Below, in pieces: positions 50,093 through 53,289 of a stretch of 53,289 nucleotides of DNA (positions are counted from its first letter, which is position 1; each line of letters starts with the position of its first letter). The stretch spans positions 1 through 53,289 of the forward strand of contig SUUT01000010.1 of NCBI GenBank assembly GCA_015062385.1, read 5' to 3'. The translations under genes and the position numbers were made by a program. Source of the stretch: Alphaproteobacteria bacterium. GTDB lineage: Bacteria; Pseudomonadota; Alphaproteobacteria; CAAHEQ01; UBA3637. Under the pieces are notes generated by a model. The model made no database searches. It worked only from the letters and a program-made list of their open reading frames with translations, and was not told the origin of the DNA.

Positions 50093-51115
50093 CTAATATC
50101 CGTATGCTAATTGATTTGAATTGTTTTGAATTTTTTTTGTTGGATTGTTTCGTACCTGTACGATGACTTGTCCACAGGGGAACTGCTCCGGATATTCTTT
50201 TCTTCTGTTTGCTAGACGAACAACAGCTTGACCACATGCAAATTTTTCTGGATAATCAGAAATTCTTTCCTGTAAAAGAGATACATCCTTTCCACATGGA
50301 AATTGTTCGGAATATTCTGCGGTTTTTTCTTTCAGAGTGGTTTGTCGTTTTTGTCCTTGTAAAGCTGATAAAATATGCATAAATTTTAAATCCTGTGATG
50401 AAATTGTTTTTTCCGTATCTAACCGTTTTAACAAATGTTGATATTCTGCTTCATTTAATACAACACCAGCATTTTCTTGAAAACACATTTTATCACACCA
50501 TTGACAAAGTTCTTTTGGTGTTGAAATTTGTCCGAAATCTAATTTTGCACCGGCTTCTTTCATCGGTCGGATAATGTGATCAATGCAATTATTCAAATAA
50601 AAATCATAGTCATTTTGTTTCATAGCTTCTGCATACATTGCTTGAGCCAGTTTTGTGCTGTCAATACCTAATCTGCTTGGATATAATACAAAATAAGAGG
50701 CGGTAGTGTCTTCTGGAGTATCCATTTTCCCATTATCTGTTGTATTTTTTCCTTCGCCGTTACTGTCAACTACAATGCCATTGTAAACCGCCCCGCCATG
50801 AAAATGGCGTTTACCTTTATCAATGGATTCTATTTTAACGATTATCGGTTTTTCTTGAAGGGAACAATCCGTTGCTTTGGCATAAGGTGTTCTTATTTTA
50901 TAAGATGAAAACGCATTTAATGTTTTCCACCCTTGTTTAACAAGGCGGGCAGCTTCAATAACATCTTTTTTGAAGCCGATTAATGTGTTTTTAAATCTTG
51001 TAATACAATAAGTTATTCCTTTCAACACGGCTTTTGTAGATGGAATTATGTTCCAAATGCGTTTTGTCCATCGTTGAACGGGATTTTTTTGAGGGGCATT
51101 AATCGTTTCTGTCAT
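50093..51115 (-). CDS. hypothetical protein with three C-terminal FPCGQ repeats
   Basis: The protein has about 340 residues from the ATG at 51115, which has GGAGTG upstream. A basic, weakly amphipathic N-terminus (about 1-70) precedes a middle domain with KRHFHGGAVYNGIVV (about 110) and YDFYLNNCIDHII (about 180). The NNC segment recalls the cysteine loop of NlpC/P60-like or LRAT-like papain-fold proteins, with the earlier His as a possible partner, an inference from pattern only. The C-terminus has three 20-residue repeats at about 267, 287 and 307 of the form YPEQFPCGQ. The promoter and inverted repeat upstream are described separately. No family is recognised. Confidence 0.55.
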   Translation of the reverse strand: MTETINAPQKNPVQRWTKRIWNIIPSTKAVLKGITYCITRFKNTLIGFKKDVIEAARLVKQGWKTLNAFSSYKIRTPYAKATDCSLQEKPIIVKIESIDKGKRHFHGGAVYNGIVVDSNGEGKNTTDNGKMDTPEDTTASYFVLYPSRLGIDSTKLAQAMYAEAMKQNDYDFYLNNCIDHIIRPMKEAGAKLDFGQISTPKELCQWCDKMCFQENAGVVLNEAEYQHLLKRLDTEKTISSQDLKFMHILSALQGQKRQTTLKEKTAEYSEQFPCGKDVSLLQERISDYPEKFACGQAVVRLANRRKEYPEQFPCGQVIVQVRNNPTKKIQNNSNQLAYGY

Positions 51116-51126
51116 TGTTTCACTCC

Positions 51127-51157
51127 TTGTTGTATTATAATGTGTATTATACAACAA
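51127..51157 (-). promoter_or_regulatory. candidate operator overlapping the -10 of the 51115 gene
   Basis: TTGTTGTAT (51127-51135) and ATACAACAA (51149-51157) form a perfect 9-bp inverted repeat. It spans from the -10 region to just beyond the expected transcription start, where a repressor would act. The regulator is unknown. Confidence 0.45.
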
Positions 51158-51174
51158 AAAAGAATATAAATCAA
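51146..51174 (-). promoter_or_regulatory. promoter of the 51115 gene
   Basis: On the minus strand, TTGATT (51174-51169), an exact 17-bp spacer and TATAAT (51151-51146) lie about 30 bp before the ATG. Confidence 0.65.
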
Positions 51175-51175
51175 C

Positions 51176-51195
51176 AAAAATTTGTACAAATTTTT
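51176..51195. other. perfect 20-bp palindrome
   Basis: AAAAATTTGTACAAATTTTT is fully self-complementary and lies between the helicase stop (51206) and the -35 of the 51115 gene. It may be a terminator stem or an operator. Confidence 0.5.
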
Positions 51196-51205
51196 TAAGT
51201 TATAT

Positions 51206-52549
51206 TTATTTATTGATTTCGTTACGTAAAAAATCAATCACACGTTGATTTATGATTACATCATCTGTAAAAATTTTATTTTTTAAATGGATATCATTAT
51301 ATGTTTTGGTTCGGCTGAGAGCAACATAAAGTTGTCCATGAGCAAAAGCTCCTCTGTTCATATCAACAATTACTTTATTAAGGGTTTTTCCTTGTGCTTT
51401 ATGAATGGTTAAAGCATAACCTAATTGTAATGGAAATTGTGTGAATGTTCCGTTTATTTTTTCAATAACTTCATCGGTTTCATTATTGTATTCATAAACA
51501 TAACTTTCCCAAGTTTCAGGTTTGACAAGAACAAGTTTTTTTGTTTCAGTTAATTCCACCCAAATCATATTATCATAGGCCTGAGTGATAATTCCGGTAG
51601 AGCCGTTAATCCAAAATGGTGGATTGTTTTTGTTAAAAATAACCAAAGCGCCTTCTTTTAAAATTAATCGGGTAGGGGCGGGAGTTTCGGAAAGTGTACG
51701 AAAATTACCCGTCATCTCGGCTTCATAAATAAATTCAGGACCGGTTAAAGCAGCTAAACGAGATTGGTTAATTTGTTCGGCTGTTTGTTTATAGGGTGTA
51801 ATTGTAACGGCTGTTTCTTGATGAGCTGTATTTTCAAACTGGGCCTGATTGAAAAAATCAATAACTTCACCTGTATGCCGATTATGACGTAAATCAATCA
51901 GTTTTGATAGCAATTTTTCATCATTTTGGCGATAAACCTTTGTTAAAATAATGGTTGTAAATTTTGCTTTTTGATATGCAGGCGCATCAAAAAAATAAGC
52001 TTCTTTGTGTCCATAACGGGCTTTAAAAATCGGATAAGTATTTGATTTGATGACAGGCGGTAATTGGCATAAATCTCCGACTAAAATAATTTGAATACCA
52101 CCAAAGGGTAATAATGGTGTGCGTGCCAATTTGCATAAATAATCAACGGCATCTAAAATATCCGGTCGAATCATTGAGGCTTCATCAATAACTAAAATAT
52201 CCGTTTTTTTTAAAATAGATGCTGTTTTGCGTTTAAGTTCCAAATCATCTAAAATAAAAAAATCTTTCAGTGGTAAACGAAAAAGGGAATGAAGAGTGAC
52301 GCCACCGATGTGTAGAGCAGCTAAAGCAGTGGGACAGGCAATACGAACTTTTTTTTGTGAATGAGCTTGTAAATACCTAATGAAAGTTGATTTTCCTGTG
52401 CCGGCTTGTCCTTGAATAAAATACGAATTGTTTGTTGTTTCGATTTTGTGGAACAAGATAGCTTGTGTTTCATCTAGTGCAAATTCTGGCAAAAGATGTG
52501 ATGTTATGGTGTTATTTAATTGGGTAGATATGGATTTTTTTTTCATCAT
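51206..52549 (-). CDS. Pif1/RecD-like superfamily 1 DNA helicase
   Basis: This 447-residue helicase of superfamily 1B has motif I QGQAGTGKST near residue 47, motif Ia ACPTALAAL, motif II VIDEASMI near 120, motif III LVGDLCQLPP near 155, and the late motifs GYALTIHKAQGKTL and LYVALSRTK. It unwinds DNA 5' to 3'. It is shorter than typical Pif1 and carries no extra domain. It could act in genome maintenance or a mobile-element function. It ends 91 bp before the start of the 51115 gene, which has its own promoter. The fourth leader element begins 103 bp upstream on the opposite strand. Confidence 0.85.
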   Translation of the reverse strand: MMKKKSISTQLNNTITSHLLPEFALDETQAILFHKIETTNNSYFIQGQAGTGKSTFIRYLQAHSQKKVRIACPTALAALHIGGVTLHSLFRLPLKDFFILDDLELKRKTASILKKTDILVIDEASMIRPDILDAVDYLCKLARTPLLPFGGIQIILVGDLCQLPPVIKSNTYPIFKARYGHKEAYFFDAPAYQKAKFTTIILTKVYRQNDEKLLSKLIDLRHNRHTGEVIDFFNQAQFENTAHQETAVTITPYKQTAEQINQSRLAALTGPEFIYEAEMTGNFRTLSETPAPTRLILKEGALVIFNKNNPPFWINGSTGIITQAYDNMIWVELTETKKLVLVKPETWESYVYEYNNETDEVIEKINGTFTQFPLQLGYALTIHKAQGKTLNKVIVDMNRGAFAHGQLYVALSRTKTYNDIHLKNKIFTDDVIINQRVIDFLRNEINK

Positions 52550-52651
52550 AATTGCAATGTATTCACTTTTTTATAATCGGTCAAATGTTTTTTTGTTTTT
52601 CTTTTGAAATGTTATGAAAAAAAACACAGAGTGTTATAATGGAGAATCTAC

Positions 52652-52802
52652 AAAAAAAGGTACGTATAAATGCAACAATTTTTTATACATTTTTGAATTT
52701 TTTTTGATATTAAATAAATTATTAAAGTAAAAGAATAATTTTTTGTTTTTGAAAAAAATTAATTTTTGCGATTCGAATAGGGAAAAAAAGGTACCTTTTT
52801 TT
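52652..52802 (+). promoter_or_regulatory. inverted-repeat-bounded leader element, copy 4
   Basis: AAAAAAAGGTAC (52652-52663) pairs over 12 bp with GTACCTTTTTTT (52791-52802). GTATAAATGCAAC follows the left arm, and GAATAGGGAAAAAAAGG precedes the right arm. The pilin start (52848) is 46 nt beyond the right arm. It has the GGTAC arm type, like copy 2, while its interior is closest to copies 1 and 3. Confidence 0.7.
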
Positions 52803-52805
52803 ATA

Positions 52806-52838
52806 CTCACATCATAAGAGCAACATTTAAGATGTGAG
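52806..52838 (+). promoter_or_regulatory. leader hairpin touching the ribosome-binding site
   Basis: CTCACATC (52806-52813) pairs with GATGTGAG (52831-52838). The right arm ends in the first bases of the Shine-Dalgarno GAGGAGAAG before the ATG at 52848, so the stem could reduce translation. Confidence 0.45.
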
Positions 52839-52847
52839 GAGAAGAGA

Positions 52848-53289
52848 ATGCAAATCAGATTTAATGAACACGGTCGAAGTATGGTAGAAATGCTAGGGGT
52901 TTTAGCCGTTATCGGCGTATTAAGTGTGAGTGGTATTTTGGGATATAAATTCGCAATGAACAAGTATATAGCTAATGAAACGATAAATGAACTCAATATT
53001 CGGGCATCGGCAATATCTCACCATATGGAACAATATATTGAAAATAATTATGCAGGGGATATTCCTATGGAAATGGGGCCGGTTATGCGGATGGGATATC
53101 CGATAACGGCACGTATGCATCCACAATATGTTGACTATTTTGAAATGTTTGTATCAGAGGTTCCGAGTGAAATTTGTAAATTGCTCTTACAAAGTCAATG
53201 GCAGGCACCGTATTCTATTTTTATCGGGACGACACAATACGAATCCAGTGTTGATATTTGTACGCAAGCTGAAAAAGTGGAATTAGCTT
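52848..53289 (+). CDS. type IV pilin-like protein, 3' end outside window
   Basis: At least 147 residues are visible, and the gene runs off the end of the window. The leader MQIRFNEHG precedes RSMVEMLGVLAVIG with Glu at +5, followed by a hydrophobic helix as in the other prepilins. The head begins with EQYIENNYAGDIPMEMG and shows at least two cysteines (SEICKLLLQS, VDICTQAE). Compared with 28028, the leader is longer and the head is unrelated. It follows leader element copy 4 and a hairpin near the ribosome-binding site. Processing by the prepilin peptidase at 29360 is expected. Confidence 0.88.
   Translation, partial: MQIRFNEHGRSMVEMLGVLAVIGVLSVSGILGYKFAMNKYIANETINELNIRASAISHHMEQYIENNYAGDIPMEMGPVMRMGYPITARMHPQYVDYFEMFVSEVPSEICKLLLQSQWQAPYSIFIGTTQYESSVDICTQAEKVELA

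Overview
The window looks like a low-GC alphaproteobacterial chromosome segment, probably from an uncultured host-associated (gut-type) lineage related to Rhodospirillales. This is inferred from gene content: the sufB-sufC-sufD-sufS-sufT order, xerC next to priA, the prfA-prmC pair, a rodZ homologue, and several type IV pilin-like proteins sharing the unusual GRSMVEMLGV leader. No 16S rRNA gene is present, so the assignment is an inference.

Layout. (1) 1-3959: the 3' part of a large Cys-rich surface-type protein, then a pilin N-terminus fused to a Cys-rich domain carrying six near-identical 105-bp repeats. (2) 4015-8770, minus strand: an iron-sulfur assembly operon (sufB, a MazG-like gene, sufC, a short sufD, sufS, sufT). 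(3) 8903-12363: a PAS/degenerate GGDEF protein, an aldose epimerase and pyruvate kinase. (4) 12546-12926: tRNA-Lys(CTT) and tRNA-Pro(GGG). (5) 13135-21169: an MFS transporter, a GT2 glycosyltransferase, and a six-gene surface-glycan operon with a CDP-glycerol branch (TagD-like cytidylyltransferase, CDP-glycerol glycerophosphotransferase-like enzyme, GT8). (6) 21225-27056: housekeeping and hypothetical genes including priA and xerC. (7) 28028-33032: two tandem pilins, a hairpin array, a prepilin peptidase, rodZ, prfA and prmC. (8) 33095-34375: a small membrane protein, an ECF sigma factor and a Spy/CpxP-like periplasmic protein. (9) 34832-43397: nucleotide kinases, a transglutaminase-like protein, a DUF2157/GDYXXLXY pair, a Nudix protein, a putative metallopeptidase, a compact alkaline phosphatase and an ABC protein. 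(10) 43400-47900: an accessory zone with a decayed serine recombinase, an ankyrin fragment, an SGNH hydrolase, an ankyrin protein and tRNA-Thr(GGT). (11) 48046-53289: an ART-like polyvalent-type protein, an ArsP_2-like permease, a protein with FPCGQ repeats, a Pif1/RecD-like helicase and the start of another pilin.

The most striking signal is a 147-167 bp element present four times (1778-1924, 27733-27899, 34636-34786, 52652-52802), always in the same orientation as the gene that follows. Three copies precede pilin-like genes and one precedes a thymidylate-kinase-like gene. Each copy is bounded by an inverted repeat whose two arms change together (GGGAC with GTCCC in two copies, GGTAC with GTACC in the other two). 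In three copies the start codon lies 44-46 nt after the element. It behaves like a structured leader, an invertible regulatory segment or a miniature mobile element. I recognise no described family. A second undescribed-looking signal is a pair of about 50-nt hairpins with compensatory stem changes after the tandem pilin genes (29134-29182 and 29229-29278).

Specialised pilin-like proteins, a dedicated prepilin peptidase, a glycan operon and an ECF envelope-stress module together suggest a lineage that invests heavily in its cell surface.
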